64,000 bases of DNA from BOG-908 sp963848205 (GCA_963848205.1 CAWKCV010000005.1:1-64000); one strand, 5' to 3'; counted from the stretch's first letter, positions 50,755 to 60,462 are shown. Numbers and translations: made by a program. Notes: a model not told the origin generated them from the letters alone.

Positions 50755-51132
50755 GTGTTCCGCCTTGCCGCTTTTGCCGTGCTCGCCTCGGCTTTGCCTA
50801 TCTTCCCGCAACCGGCTGCCGCGCATGCCGTGCTGATCGACAGCACGCCGGCGCCGCTCGGCCATGTGGCCGCCGGGCACCTGGCGGTGACACTTCGCTA
50901 CAACAGCCGCATCGATGCCGGCCGCTCCAAGCTGGTGCTGGTGCATGGCGACGATCGCACGCGGCTGACGCAGACGGATGCGGCCAGCGAGGATACGCTG
51001 CGCACCGAATTCGATGTGCAGCCTGGCGCCTACACCATCCGCTGGCAGGTGCTCGCGACCGACGGCCACATCACGCGCGGCGACGTGCCGTTCACCGTGG
51101 ACGGTGCGGCCGCCACAGTAGCCGCGCACTGA
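50755..51132 (+). CDS. CopC-like periplasmic protein, copy 2
   Basis: 125 residues from GTG 50755 (GGAG ten bases upstream). The signal peptide is RLAAFAVLASALPIFPQPAAA, and the mature protein starts HAVLIDSTPAPLGHV with the N-terminal copper His. The conserved DGHITRGDVPFTV gives the second His. It is only distantly like copy 1. An in-frame GTG at 50716 is an alternative start. It is followed one base later by copD copy 2. Confidence 0.82.
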   Translation: MFRLAAFAVLASALPIFPQPAAAHAVLIDSTPAPLGHVAAGHLAVTLRYNSRIDAGRSKLVLVHGDDRTRLTQTDAASEDTLRTEFDVQPGAYTIRWQVLATDGHITRGDVPFTVDGAAATVAAH

Positions 51133-51133
51133 A

Positions 51134-52777
51134 TTGGACCGCCTTGTCGACCTGATCGGCTATTTCGGCATCCTGCTGCATGGGCTGGTGATCGTCAGCC
51201 AGTCCATGGCGCTGGGTGGGGCGCTGTTCCTGGTGCTTGTGGCCCGTCCGTTCGTGGGCGTGCTGGGCGCGGACATCGCACGGCGCACGGCGCTGATCGC
51301 CGCCTGGAGTGCGGCGGCGCTGGTGGGCGTGGAAGTGGTCAATGTCGGGCTGCAGACGGCGGTGCTGGTGACCACGCTCGATCTGCCGGTGAGCAACATA
51401 TTGCGCGCGCATTTCGCTATCGCCGGCATCATCAAGACGGTGGCCGGCGGTGTGCTGGGGCTGCTGCTGTGGCGGGGCGCGGGCGCGGTCTGGCTTGCAG
51501 TGGCCGGCGTGGTGGAACTCGCGGCGGCGACGCTGACGACCCATGCGGCCGCACGCCTGAGCGCCAACGGCGTGCTGCTGGGCGTCGAAGCGCTGCACCA
51601 GTTGGGTGCGGCGATCTGGATCGGCGGGATTCCGTGCTTCGTGATGGCGCTGGCCCGGCTGCGCGACGGCGGGGCGCTGCGGCTGGTGGGTAGCCGGTTC
51701 TCCCGCATGTCGATGGCGGGTGTCGCCTGCATTCTCGCCTCCGGGCTGGTGATGAGCCTGTATTACATCGGCTCGCTGCCGGCTTTGTATGGCACGGCGT
51801 ATGGCGTGATGGTGGGCGCCAAGATCGGCATGTTCACCATGCTGCTGGCGCTGGGGTTGGGCAATTACCTGGTGACCGAGCGGTTGCGCCGCGATCCGGC
51901 GACGCCTGTTCTGCGCATGCGCCGGTTCGCGGAGGTGGAGATCGGCATCGGGTTCACGGTGTTCTTCGCCGCGGCCTCACTGACGTCCGTGCCGCCGGCG
52001 ATCGACCTCACCACCGATCGCGCAAGCTGGCACGAGATCGTGGAGCGCGACCTCTCGCCGCGCCTGCCGAGCCTGGTCTCCCCCGACCATGCGGGATTGG
52101 CCATTCCCGCGTTACAGGCCGAGTTGGACAAGCAGGCCGCTTCCCGCCGGGCGCAGCCGCGTGCGGCTTTCGTGGAGGGCTCGGGCGACCTGCCGCCGCG
52201 CAACGCGGCCGATATCGCCTGGTCGGAATACAACCACCATTGGGCCGGGTTGTTCGTGCTGGCGATCGGCGTGCTGGCGCTGATGAACCGCGCGGGCGTG
52301 CGGTGGGCGCGCAACTGGCCGCTGGTGTTCCTGGGCTTGTCGGCATTCCTGTTCGTGCGGTCCGATCCGGAAGTGTGGCCGCTGGGTCAGATAGGTTTGC
52401 TGGAATCGCTGCGCGACGCGGAGGTGGTGCAGCACCGTCTGTTCGCAACGATGCCGCTGCTGTTCGGTTTGTTCGAATGGGGCGTGCGCACCGGGCGGCT
52501 GCGCAGCCGGGCGGCGGCGCATGTGTTTCCGCTGGTGTGCGCGGGCGGCGGCGCGCTGCTGCTGACGCATAACCATACGATCGCCAACGTGAAGGACGCG
52601 CTGCTGATCGAGTTCACGCATACGCCGCTGGCGCTGGCCTCGATCCTGGCCGGCTGGTCGCGCTGGCTCGAACTGCGTCTGCCGTCGCAGGCACGTACGG
52701 GGCGATGGGCGGGCTGGGTTTGGCCTGGGTGTTTTGTGTTTATCGGGTTGTTGCTGGTTTTCTACAGGGAGGCTTAG
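51134..52777 (+). CDS. CopD-like copper membrane protein, copy 2
   Basis: 547 residues with about 12 hydrophobic segments. The CopD signature is ALHQLGAAIWIGGIPCFVMAL. The C-terminal half carries extra His residues (YNHHWAGLFVL; LLTHNHTIANV) and HTPLALASILAGWSRWLELRL. It probably moves copper across the inner membrane together with copC copy 2. The TTG start at 51134 lies one base after the copC2 stop. A palindromic element follows. Confidence 0.85.
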   Translation: MDRLVDLIGYFGILLHGLVIVSQSMALGGALFLVLVARPFVGVLGADIARRTALIAAWSAAALVGVEVVNVGLQTAVLVTTLDLPVSNILRAHFAIAGIIKTVAGGVLGLLLWRGAGAVWLAVAGVVELAAATLTTHAAARLSANGVLLGVEALHQLGAAIWIGGIPCFVMALARLRDGGALRLVGSRFSRMSMAGVACILASGLVMSLYYIGSLPALYGTAYGVMVGAKIGMFTMLLALGLGNYLVTERLRRDPATPVLRMRRFAEVEIGIGFTVFFAAASLTSVPPAIDLTTDRASWHEIVERDLSPRLPSLVSPDHAGLAIPALQAELDKQAASRRAQPRAAFVEGSGDLPPRNAADIAWSEYNHHWAGLFVLAIGVLALMNRAGVRWARNWPLVFLGLSAFLFVRSDPEVWPLGQIGLLESLRDAEVVQHRLFATMPLLFGLFEWGVRTGRLRSRAAAHVFPLVCAGGGALLLTHNHTIANVKDALLIEFTHTPLALASILAGWSRWLELRLPSQARTGRWAGWVWPGCFVFIGLLLVFYREA

Positions 52778-52840
52778 GAAGGAAGAGTCTTCTTTTCTGA
52801 AGAAAAGAAGCAAAAGACTTTTGGTACGCTGTCGCGAGCT
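52778..52840. repeat. Intergenic palindromic element, single half
   Basis: GAAGGAAGAGTCTTCTTTTCTGAAGAAAAGAAGCAAAAGACTTTTGGTACGCTGTCGCGAG right after the copD2 stop. Confidence 0.88.
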
Positions 52841-52888
52841 CGTGGTAGCAGAGTAGGGTTGTTCCGCACGTCAGGAGCTGCACGCCTC

Positions 52889-54808
52889 ATGAGGTCTTTC
52901 ATTCTCGCTACCGCTGCGCTGGGCTGTTTTGCCACCGCTGCCGCGCAGACTAGGACGCCCGCCAACGAAATGCCGGCACATCTGGTGCCGCAGAGCAAAT
53001 CCTGGGATTACGAGCGTCGCGATGTGATGATTCCCATGCGGGATGGCGTCAAGCTGCACACGGTCATCATCCTGCCGAAACGCGCCGATCACGCGCCGAT
53101 CCTGCTGACGCGCACGCCCTACAACGCCGACGAACTCACGACTTATGCGAATAGCGGGCGCGAGATCGGGGCGCTGGACGGCTACGACAATGCGGACGAC
53201 GTCATCGTGCAGGCCGGCTACATACGGGTCGTGCAGGACGTGCGTGGCAAGTACAAGTCGCAAGGCGAATACGTCATGAACCGTCCGCCCGTGGGCAAGC
53301 TGAACAATAGCGGCGTGGACGACAGTACCGACTGCTACGACACGATCGACTGGCTCGTGCACAACGTGCCTGAAACGAACAAGCGCGTTGGCACCATCGG
53401 CATTTCCTACGATGGCTGGACGACGCTGATGAGCATGTTCCACCCGCATCCGGCGCTGAAAGTTGCGGTGCCGATGAACCCGATGGTGGATGGCTGGATG
53501 GGCGATGACTGGTTCCATCGCGGTGCATTCCGCCAGCTCGGCAGCCTGAATTATATCTACGAACAGGAAGGCACGCCCGACAACAAGGAGAAATGGTGGA
53601 CCGACCATTACGACGACTACGACGCCTTTTTAGAGCTGGGCAGCGCCGGCGCGATGGCGGACAGCCACGCGGAAAAACAAGTCGGCTTCTATAATCGGCT
53701 GACCGAACACCCCGCCTATGACGATTGGTGGCGCGCGCAGGCTGTCGACAAGCTGCTGGCCAAGGAAGGGCTGCATGTGCCGACCATGATCGTGCACAGC
53801 CTTTACGATCAGGAAGACATCTACGGCGCGCCGGCGGTGTGGAAGGCGTTGCACAACCTGCCTGGTGCTGACGGCAATCTTTTCTTCGTGGCCGGCCCGT
53901 GGCACCACGGCCAGGAGATACGCAGCGCCGAGCATCTGGGCGATGTGCATTGGGGCAGCGATACGGCGCTGGAGTTCCGCAAAAACGTGCTGCTGCCGTT
54001 CCTCGATCATTATCTGCGCGATGACGCGCCGCCGATGAACGTGTCGCGCGTCACCATGTTCGAGACGGGCACAAACCGATGGCTGCGGCTGCATGATTGG
54101 CCGCAAGGTTGCGCGGGCGATTGCCCGATCCACACCGTGGCGATGCATCTGCTGCCCGGCCGGAAGCTCTCGCCCGACGCCGCTCCCGATAGGGATGCTG
54201 CTTCGACCTATATATCCGATCCGGCGACACCCGTGCCGTTCGTTGCCCGACCGGTGCATATGTTGGAAGACGGCGAGGGCGATGCGTGGCGCAAATGGCT
54301 GTCCGACGACCAGCGCGAGGCGAGCACCCGGCCGGATGTGCTGACCTTCACCACCGATCGCTTGACGGCGCCAATGAAGATCGCCGGAGAGCCGGTGGCA
54401 AAATTGGTCGCCAGCATCACCGGCACGGATGTGGATTTCGTGGTAAAGGTGATCGACGTGTTTCCGGACGTCGTGCCGCAGATGAACGCGATGGGCGGGT
54501 ATCAGCTGATGGTCTCCGCCGACATTCTGCGCGGCCGCTACCGCGACGGGCTCGACAAGCCGAAACCGGTACCCGCGAACCAGAAACAGGCCTACGATTT
54601 CGCGCTGCCCAACGCGAATCACGTGTTCCTGCCCGGCCATCGCATCATGGTGCAGGTGCAGTCCACTTGGTTTCCGCTCTACGATCGCAACCCGCAGACC
54701 TATGTGGACAACATCTTCTTCGCCAAACCAGGCGACTACCGGCCAATGAGCGTGACCGTGTATCCACAGAGCAGGGTCGAGCTTCCCGCAGTGCAATCGG
54801 ACCGCTAG
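52889..54808 (+). CDS. CocE/NonD family hydrolase (alpha-amino-acid-ester-hydrolase-like)
   Basis: 639 residues, exported (MRSFILATAALGCFATAAA signal). DVMIPMRDGVKLHTVIILPK and RVVQDVRGKYKSQGEYVM begin the alpha/beta core. The nucleophile is in GTIGISYDGWTTL, and catalytic Asp/His are in SLYDQEDIYGA and AGPWHHGQ. The beta-sandwich C-domain has GTDVDFVVKVIDVFP. Enzymes of this type hydrolyse or form beta-lactam esters or peptides (AEH, cocaine esterase, X-Pro peptidase). ATG 52889 is chosen for the signal; another start lies upstream at 52859. Confidence 0.9.
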   Translation: MRSFILATAALGCFATAAAQTRTPANEMPAHLVPQSKSWDYERRDVMIPMRDGVKLHTVIILPKRADHAPILLTRTPYNADELTTYANSGREIGALDGYDNADDVIVQAGYIRVVQDVRGKYKSQGEYVMNRPPVGKLNNSGVDDSTDCYDTIDWLVHNVPETNKRVGTIGISYDGWTTLMSMFHPHPALKVAVPMNPMVDGWMGDDWFHRGAFRQLGSLNYIYEQEGTPDNKEKWWTDHYDDYDAFLELGSAGAMADSHAEKQVGFYNRLTEHPAYDDWWRAQAVDKLLAKEGLHVPTMIVHSLYDQEDIYGAPAVWKALHNLPGADGNLFFVAGPWHHGQEIRSAEHLGDVHWGSDTALEFRKNVLLPFLDHYLRDDAPPMNVSRVTMFETGTNRWLRLHDWPQGCAGDCPIHTVAMHLLPGRKLSPDAAPDRDAASTYISDPATPVPFVARPVHMLEDGEGDAWRKWLSDDQREASTRPDVLTFTTDRLTAPMKIAGEPVAKLVASITGTDVDFVVKVIDVFPDVVPQMNAMGGYQLMVSADILRGRYRDGLDKPKPVPANQKQAYDFALPNANHVFLPGHRIMVQVQSTWFPLYDRNPQTYVDNIFFAKPGDYRPMSVTVYPQSRVELPAVQSDR

Positions 54809-54819
54809 CCCGTCCCGGA

Positions 54820-54878
54820 GTCCGCGACAGCGTCCCAAAAGTCTTTTGCTTCTTTTCTTCAGAAAAGAAGAATCTTCC
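54820..54878. repeat. Intergenic palindromic element, single half
   Basis: GAGTCCGCGACAGCGTCCCAAAAGTCTTTTG, then CTTCTTTTCT-TC-AGAAAAGAAG, ending at the aspS stop. Confidence 0.9.
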
Positions 54879-56666
54879 TTACGCTTTCACCACCTTCGGC
54901 GGTAAATCCAGCTTCAACGACAATTCCTTCAGCCGTGCCGGAGGCACCTCCGCCGGTGCGCCCATCAACAAATCCTCGCCCTGCTGATTGAGCGGGAACA
55001 GGATCACTTCGCGGATGTTCGGCTCGTCGGCCAGCAGCATCACCATGCGGTCCACGCCTGGCGCGGAGCCGCCATGCGGCGGGGCGCCGTAGCGGAACGC
55101 GTTGAGCATGCCGCCGAAGCGGGCTTCGACATCCTGCTGGGTATAGCCGGCGATTTCGAAAGCGCGGATCATGATGTCCGGGCGGTGGTTGCGGATGGCG
55201 CCGGACGAGAGTTCGATGCCGTTGCAGACGATGTCGTATTGGAACGCCTTGATGGTGAGCGGGTCCTGGCGTTCGAGCGCTTCCATGCCGCCTTGCGGCA
55301 TGCTGAACGGGTTGTGGCTGAAATCGATCTGCTTGGTTTCCTCGTTCAGCTCGTACATCGGGAAATCGACGACCCAGCAAAAACGGAACGCGTCTTTTTC
55401 GTAGAGTTCGAGTTCCTGGCCGATGCGGTTTCGCACGGCGCCCGCGAATTTCTGCGCGTCCTCCTGCTTGCCCGCGGCAAAGAACACCGCGTCGCCGGGT
55501 TGTAGTTGGCAGGCGGCGCGTATGGCTTCCAGCCTTTCGGGTTCGAGGTTTTTCGCGATCGGGCCTTTGGCGGCGCCGTCTTCGTAGATGATGTAGCCGA
55601 GGCCGCCGGCACCTTCCGCGCGCGCCCATTCGTTGAGCTTGTCGAAGAAGCCGCGCGGGCGCGGGCCGGCGCCGGGGGCGGGGATGGCACGAACGATGCC
55701 GCCGCCGGCTGCGATCTTGGCGAACAGGCCGAAACCGCTGCCGGCAAAATGCGCGGTGACATCGGTGATGCGCAGAGGATTGCGCAGATCGGGCTTGTCG
55801 GAGCCGAATTCGAGCAGCGCCTGGTCGTAGGCGATGCGCTGGAAGGGCGGCTTGTCGACCGCGCGGCCGCGGCTGAATTCCTCGAATACGCCGGCGATCA
55901 CGGGCTCGATGGTGGCGAACACGTCTTCCTGCGTCACGTAGCTCATCTCGAAATCGAGCTGGTAGAATTCGCCGGGCGAGCGGTCGGCGCGGCTGGCTTC
56001 GTCACGAAAACACGGTGCTATCTGGAAGTAGCGGTCGAAGCCGGCGACCATCAGCAACTGCTTGAACTGCTGCGGCGCCTGCGGAAGAGCGTAGAATTTC
56101 CCGGGATGATTGCGCGCGGGCACCAGGAAGTCGCGGGCACCTTCGGGCGAGCTCGCGGTCAGGATCGGCGTCTGGAATTCGGTGAAGCCCTGCTCGACCA
56201 TGCGGCGGCGCAGCGAGGCGATGATGCCGGCGCGCAGCATCATGTTGGCGTGCACACGCTCGCGACGCAGGTCGATATAGCGATGCGTGAGACGCGTCTC
56301 GTCGGAATAGGTCTCGGTGCCCGCCACCTGCATCGGCAGCACGTCGGCGGTCGATTGCACAACGATGTCGCGCACCAGCAATTCCACGTCGCCGGTCGGC
56401 AGACGCGGGTTGCGGGTGGCCTCAGCGCGCGCGACCACGTCGCCGGTGACGGTGATGCAGCTTTCCACGCGCAGATGCTCCACGGTGGCCAGAGCGGCCG
56501 AGCCGGTGGGGAACACGAGCTGGGTGAGGCCGTAATGGTCGCGCAAGTCGATGAACAGCAAGCCACCATGGTCGCGCTTGCTGTGGATCCAGCCCGAGAG
56601 GCGGGCGGTGGTGCCGGCGTCGGACGCACGGAGGGCGCCGCTGGTGTGGGTGCGGTAGGGGTGCAT
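54879..56666 (-). CDS. aspS: Aspartyl-tRNA synthetase
   Basis: 595-residue class IIb synthetase. The N-terminal OB-fold is GWIHSKRDHGGLLFIDLRD. Motif 2 is FRDEASRADRSPGEFYQLDFEMS and motif 3 GGSAPGVDRMVML. The bacterial GAD insertion is between them. It may be non-discriminating (also charging tRNA-Asn) as in many alphaproteobacteria, but no gatCAB or asnS is in the window to judge. Normal length. Divergent from rnd across a complete repeat unit. Confidence 0.97.
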   Translation of the reverse strand: MHPYRTHTSGALRASDAGTTARLSGWIHSKRDHGGLLFIDLRDHYGLTQLVFPTGSAALATVEHLRVESCITVTGDVVARAEATRNPRLPTGDVELLVRDIVVQSTADVLPMQVAGTETYSDETRLTHRYIDLRRERVHANMMLRAGIIASLRRRMVEQGFTEFQTPILTASSPEGARDFLVPARNHPGKFYALPQAPQQFKQLLMVAGFDRYFQIAPCFRDEASRADRSPGEFYQLDFEMSYVTQEDVFATIEPVIAGVFEEFSRGRAVDKPPFQRIAYDQALLEFGSDKPDLRNPLRITDVTAHFAGSGFGLFAKIAAGGGIVRAIPAPGAGPRPRGFFDKLNEWARAEGAGGLGYIIYEDGAAKGPIAKNLEPERLEAIRAACQLQPGDAVFFAAGKQEDAQKFAGAVRNRIGQELELYEKDAFRFCWVVDFPMYELNEETKQIDFSHNPFSMPQGGMEALERQDPLTIKAFQYDIVCNGIELSSGAIRNHRPDIMIRAFEIAGYTQQDVEARFGGMLNAFRYGAPPHGGSAPGVDRMVMLLADEPNIREVILFPLNQQGEDLLMGAPAEVPPARLKELSLKLDLPPKVVKA

Positions 56667-56700
56667 CCGGGGTGATTGGGGGAATGGGTAAAACGGGTCA

Positions 56701-56838
56701 AGGAAGGAAGCAGTCCTTTTTTGAAAAAAAGGACCAAAAGACTTTCATTCTGCTGTCGCGGCGCTTACGGCGGGGAACGCTTCGTGGCAGAAGTTTTTTG
56801 GTCCTTTTTATCAAAAAAGGACTGCTTCCTTTCTTTTT
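56701..56838. repeat. Intergenic palindromic element, complete mirror unit
   Basis: AAGGAAGGAAGCAGTCC-T6-GAAAAAAAGGACCAAAAGAC, then CTGCTGTCGCGGCG near 56750 and, after a 35-base spacer, AAGTTTTTTGGTCCTTTTTATCAAAAAAGGACTGCTTCC. Same arm type on both sides: the cleanest full-length copy, between divergent aspS and rnd. Confidence 0.93.
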
Positions 56839-56855
56839 CTCCCCTAATACACCGA

Positions 56856-58037
56856 ATGCCCCGCCCCCAGCGCGACACCTTCGCGCCCCCCGTCCTCATC
56901 ACCCAAAGCGCCGACCTGGCCGCCCTTTGCGAACGATTGTCCGCCGAGCCCTACGTCACGGTCGATACCGAATTCATGCGCGAGCGCACCTACTGGCCCG
57001 AACTCTGTGTCGTGCAGCTCGGCGGCATCGCCGATGTGGCCGTCGTCGACGCGCTGGCGCCGGGCCTGGACCTCGCCCCGCTTGGCCGCCTGTTCGCCGA
57101 CACCAACGTGGTCAAGGTGTTCCACGCGGCACGGCAGGACGTGGAGATTTTCCTGCAATTGTTCGAGGCGGTGCCGGTGCCGCTGTTCGACACGCAGGTG
57201 GCCGCCATGGTGGCAGGCTTCGGCGACCAGGTCGGCTACGACAGCCTGGTGGCGGGCTTGGCCGGCGGGCAGATCGACAAGGCGCACCGGTTTTCGGACT
57301 GGTCGGCCCGGCCGCTGAGCCCGGCACAGGTCGCCTATGCCGCGGCGGACGTGACGCATCTGCGCACCGTTTATGAACGGCTGACGGCGCGGCTCGAGCG
57401 CGAAGGGCGGCTTGCCTGGGTGGCCGAGGAAATGGCCGTGCTGGCCGAGCCCTCCACCTATCGGCCGGACCCCGAGACGATGTGGGAGCGCTTGCGGCCG
57501 CGCACGAGCAACCGGCGCATGCTGGGAGCGCTGCGGGCGATCGCGGCCTGGCGCGAGCGGGAGGCGCAGCGGATCAACATCCCGCGCCAGCGGCTGGTCA
57601 AGGATGAGAGCTTGCTGGAGATTGCCGCCACGCTGCCGACCAGTGCCGAGGCACTGGGGCGCATCCGGGGTGTCACGCGCGGATTTGCCGACGGCGGCAC
57701 CGGCCAATCCCTGCTGGCGGCGATCGCGCATAGTCTGGCCTTGCCAGAAGAGGCGTTGCCCGAAGCGCGTGCGGCGCGCGAGGGGGCGCGGCCGTCGCCC
57801 GCTTTGGTGGCGCTGCTCAAGGTGCTGCTGGCGGAAAAGGCCGAGACGCACGACGTGGCGCCACGGCTGCTTGCGTCCTCGGACGATATCGACCGGCTGG
57901 CGAGCGAGGAGAACCCGGACGTGCCGGCCCTGCATGGCTGGCGGGCAACGGTATTCGGCGAAGATGCGATGGCGCTCAAGCAGGGGCGTATTGCGCTTGG
58001 TGTCGCGGGCAAGCGGATCAAGCTGATCCGGAGCTGA
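56856..58037 (+). CDS. rnd: Ribonuclease D
   Basis: 393-residue 3'-5' exoribonuclease of the DEDDy class. ExoI: VTVDTEFMRERTYWPELCVVQ. ExoII: KVFHAARQDVEIFLQLF. ExoIII with the Tyr: VAYAAADVTHLRTVYERL. An HRDC domain follows. It processes tRNA 3' ends. The start at 56856 is after the repeat; upstream codons translate the repeat and are rejected. Confidence 0.94.
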   Translation: MPRPQRDTFAPPVLITQSADLAALCERLSAEPYVTVDTEFMRERTYWPELCVVQLGGIADVAVVDALAPGLDLAPLGRLFADTNVVKVFHAARQDVEIFLQLFEAVPVPLFDTQVAAMVAGFGDQVGYDSLVAGLAGGQIDKAHRFSDWSARPLSPAQVAYAAADVTHLRTVYERLTARLEREGRLAWVAEEMAVLAEPSTYRPDPETMWERLRPRTSNRRMLGALRAIAAWREREAQRINIPRQRLVKDESLLEIAATLPTSAEALGRIRGVTRGFADGGTGQSLLAAIAHSLALPEEALPEARAAREGARPSPALVALLKVLLAEKAETHDVAPRLLASSDDIDRLASEENPDVPALHGWRATVFGEDAMALKQGRIALGVAGKRIKLIRS

Positions 58038-58096
58038 AGGCTGGCGTCGGCGTGGGGGCGATGGCAGGCTGGCCGTGCAGGTGGAGACACAGACGG

Positions 58097-59203
58097 ATGA
58101 ATGTGGTTGCGCGTGGTGCCGTGCTGCTGGCTGTCTCGACCACGCCCGTGGCGATGGCGCACGCGGCGGGCGCGGCGCCCGACTACGGCCAGGCATCGTC
58201 GTGGGTATGCCGGCCCGGTCAGGAAGCGCCGTGCACCAGCGGGCTCGATGCGATGGCGGTGCAGGCGGACGGCACGCGCACGTCCGAACCGTTCACGCAA
58301 GCGGCCGATGCGCCGATCGACTGTTTCTATGTCTATCCGACCGTCTCGCACGAGCCGACGCCGTATAGCGACATGACCGCGACCCCCGAGGTGGTGGCCG
58401 TGGTGCACGACCAGGCAGGGCGGCTGACGCAGCGATGCCGGCTGTTCGCGCCGATCTACCGGCAACTGACCGAAGCGGGGCTGCACGCGCAGTTTGCCGC
58501 GGGCGGCAAGCTGGATTGGTCGGGCCCGTATGCGGACGTGCTGGCGGCGTGGCGCTGGTATCTGGCGCACGACAATCATGGGCGCGGCGTGGTTCTGGTG
58601 GGGCATAGCCAGGGGACGATCCTGCTGCAGCGGTTACTGGCCGAGCAGATCGACGGGACAGGCGCGCAAGCCGTGCTGGTCTCGGCGTTCCTGGCGGGCG
58701 ACCCTGGCCTGGCGGTGCCGAAGGGGGGCGTCGTTGGCGGTACGTTCCGGCATGTGAAGCTGTGCGCGGCGGCGGCGCAGACCGGGTGTGCGTATGCCTG
58801 GGGCAGCTACATGGCGAGCGACACGGCGAGCCCGCGTCTGTTCGGCAACAATCCGGGCGGCGGCGATGGCTCCGCCGGGTGTGACATTCCGGCGGCGCCC
58901 GGTGGCGGTTCAGGAGCGCTGAAGACATATTTTCATCGGCCGGCTTACGCGCCGGAGAGCGATCCGCCCTGGGTGGAACTGATCGGCCAATTGTCGGGCG
59001 CATGCGTGGCGGACCGGGAAGGCGCTGTGGCGCGGGTGCGCGTGGAGCCGGGCCGGTTTGCCGACATTTTGCGCGCCAAGCTGGTTTCGAGGCGGCCTGG
59101 ATGGGGCATGCATGTGCTCGATATCGCGTTGGAGCTGGGCAATATCGTGGACGTGGTGGGCAGCGAGAGTGCGGCCTGGGTAAAGGCGCATCCGGCGAGG
59201 TGA
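58097..59203 (+). CDS. DUF3089 exported alpha/beta hydrolase
   Basis: 368 residues. The signal segment is RGAVLLAVSTTPVAMAHAAG. The family features are DCFYVYPTVSHEP, CRLFAPIYRQL, WRWYLAHDNHGRGVVLVGHSQGT (Ser nucleophile in GHSQG) and paired cysteines. DUF3089 proteins are poorly characterised lipase-like enzymes. ATG 58097 is chosen; the earlier frame from 58052 lacks a signal. It is followed by a complete palindromic unit. Confidence 0.85.
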   Translation: MNVVARGAVLLAVSTTPVAMAHAAGAAPDYGQASSWVCRPGQEAPCTSGLDAMAVQADGTRTSEPFTQAADAPIDCFYVYPTVSHEPTPYSDMTATPEVVAVVHDQAGRLTQRCRLFAPIYRQLTEAGLHAQFAAGGKLDWSGPYADVLAAWRWYLAHDNHGRGVVLVGHSQGTILLQRLLAEQIDGTGAQAVLVSAFLAGDPGLAVPKGGVVGGTFRHVKLCAAAAQTGCAYAWGSYMASDTASPRLFGNNPGGGDGSAGCDIPAAPGGGSGALKTYFHRPAYAPESDPPWVELIGQLSGACVADREGAVARVRVEPGRFADILRAKLVSRRPGWGMHVLDIALELGNIVDVVGSESAAWVKAHPAR

Positions 59204-59299
59204 AGCAAAAAACTTGTGCTTTCGCTGTCGCGGACCTCGGAACCGGCGCACGCCAAATAGCCAAAAGTTTTCTGGCCCTTTTTTTCAAAAACGGACTGC
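59204..59299. repeat. Intergenic palindromic element, complete unit (degenerate)
   Basis: AGCAAAAAACTTGTGCTTTCGCTGTCGCGGACC, a spacer, then AAAAGTTTTCTGGCCCTTTTTTTCAAAAACGGACTGCTTGCC. The left hairpin is partly lost; the right hairpin abuts the TTG start at 59300. Confidence 0.8.
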
Positions 59300-60397
59300 T
59301 TGCCTAACTACCGCCCCGCCAGCCTTCTCACCTGGGCGAGCGACCCCGCCGCGCGTTCGCCCGGCTCGCGCATGTATCACGCACACTCGCTGGCGCCGCA
59401 CCGCGTGCAAATCCCCCCATTGCGCACCGGCGCGGGTTTTCTCGAAACCTGGCGCGTGCATCAGCGCCCGGAAAATGCGGACTGGCGCGCCGGTTTCTAC
59501 GACAGCATGGCGCCGGCGACGTTCGTGTTCCGCGATGCACTATGCACCGCGTCTGCCGGCATTCTGACGCTGGACGACGAGGTGGTTGTGGAAACGCTGC
59601 TGCATACCGATCCGGCGCTGCACCATTACCGCGCGACGGAGGATGGACTCGTTCTGGACGCGCGCCGGACGAGCGTGCTCGAAGGCAGCTCGATCAGTAT
59701 CCTGGCAGGTGCGGGAAGCAACTATTACCATGCGACGATGGAAAGTGCCGCGCGCCTGGCGATGATCCCGCCCGACGAGCTGCACGGTGCGGATCGGTTG
59801 CTGTATCCGGCCAATGCAGTGGGCGTCGAGTTCGCGCTGCGTCGTTATGGGCTGCCGGAGCGGCTCGCATTGCGTCCGGTGCGGGACGACGAGATGCTGT
59901 TGTGCGAGCGGCTGGTATATCCGTGGAGCGTGCACGGTGAGTCGCATTATCATCGATGCACGCTGGCGTTTTTCGATACCGTTTCGGCCAGCGTGGCAAC
60001 GGGCGCCGCGGCGATGCCGACCCGTTTCTACATCGATCGGCGCGGTACCGCGGCGCGGCGGCTGGTCAACGAGGATGAGCTGGTGGGCGCGCTCGCCGCA
60101 CTCGGGGTGGCCGCGATCCGGCCGGAGACACTGACTCTGCCCGACCAGATCAGGTTGTTTCGCGAAGCGGACCTGGTGGTGGCGCCACATGGGGCCGGGC
60201 TGACCAATATCGGCTATTGCCGGTCGGGCGCCGCGGTCCTGGAGCTGTTCCCGAGCGATTTCGTGGTGTGGTGTTATAGGCCGTTAGCGGCGCTGCGGAG
60301 TCTTCGTTACGATTGCGTGTTGGGCCGAGCCGAGCCCGCGAGCTGGCGCGTGTCGATCGCCCACGTCGCCGCCGCCGTCGCATACCTGGAACAATAA
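59300..60397 (+). CDS. GT61 (DUF563) family glycosyltransferase
   Basis: 365 residues. The DUF563 motif is APHGAGLTNIGYC (PHGAGLTN) with PTRFYIDRRGTAARRLVNED before it. SILAGAGSNYYHATMESAARL is the N-terminal signature (NYYHxxxE). Acceptor unknown; likely surface-glycan assembly. Start is TTG 59300 right after the repeat. ATG 59372 is an alternative that would remove 24 residues. Confidence 0.82.
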   Translation: MPNYRPASLLTWASDPAARSPGSRMYHAHSLAPHRVQIPPLRTGAGFLETWRVHQRPENADWRAGFYDSMAPATFVFRDALCTASAGILTLDDEVVVETLLHTDPALHHYRATEDGLVLDARRTSVLEGSSISILAGAGSNYYHATMESAARLAMIPPDELHGADRLLYPANAVGVEFALRRYGLPERLALRPVRDDEMLLCERLVYPWSVHGESHYHRCTLAFFDTVSASVATGAAAMPTRFYIDRRGTAARRLVNEDELVGALAALGVAAIRPETLTLPDQIRLFREADLVVAPHGAGLTNIGYCRSGAAVLELFPSDFVVWCYRPLAALRSLRYDCVLGRAEPASWRVSIAHVAAAVAYLEQ

Positions 60398-60406
60398 ACC
60401 GCAAGC

Positions 60407-60462
60407 ACGCGACAGCGGAGCAAAAGTTTTTTGCTTCTTTTTTCCAAAAAAGAAGTCTCGCC
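60407..60462. repeat. Intergenic palindromic element, single half
   Basis: CACGCGACAGCGGAGCAAAAG then TTTTTTGCTTCTTTTTTCC-AAAAAAGAAG, ending at the stop of the minus-strand hydratase-like gene. Confidence 0.9.
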
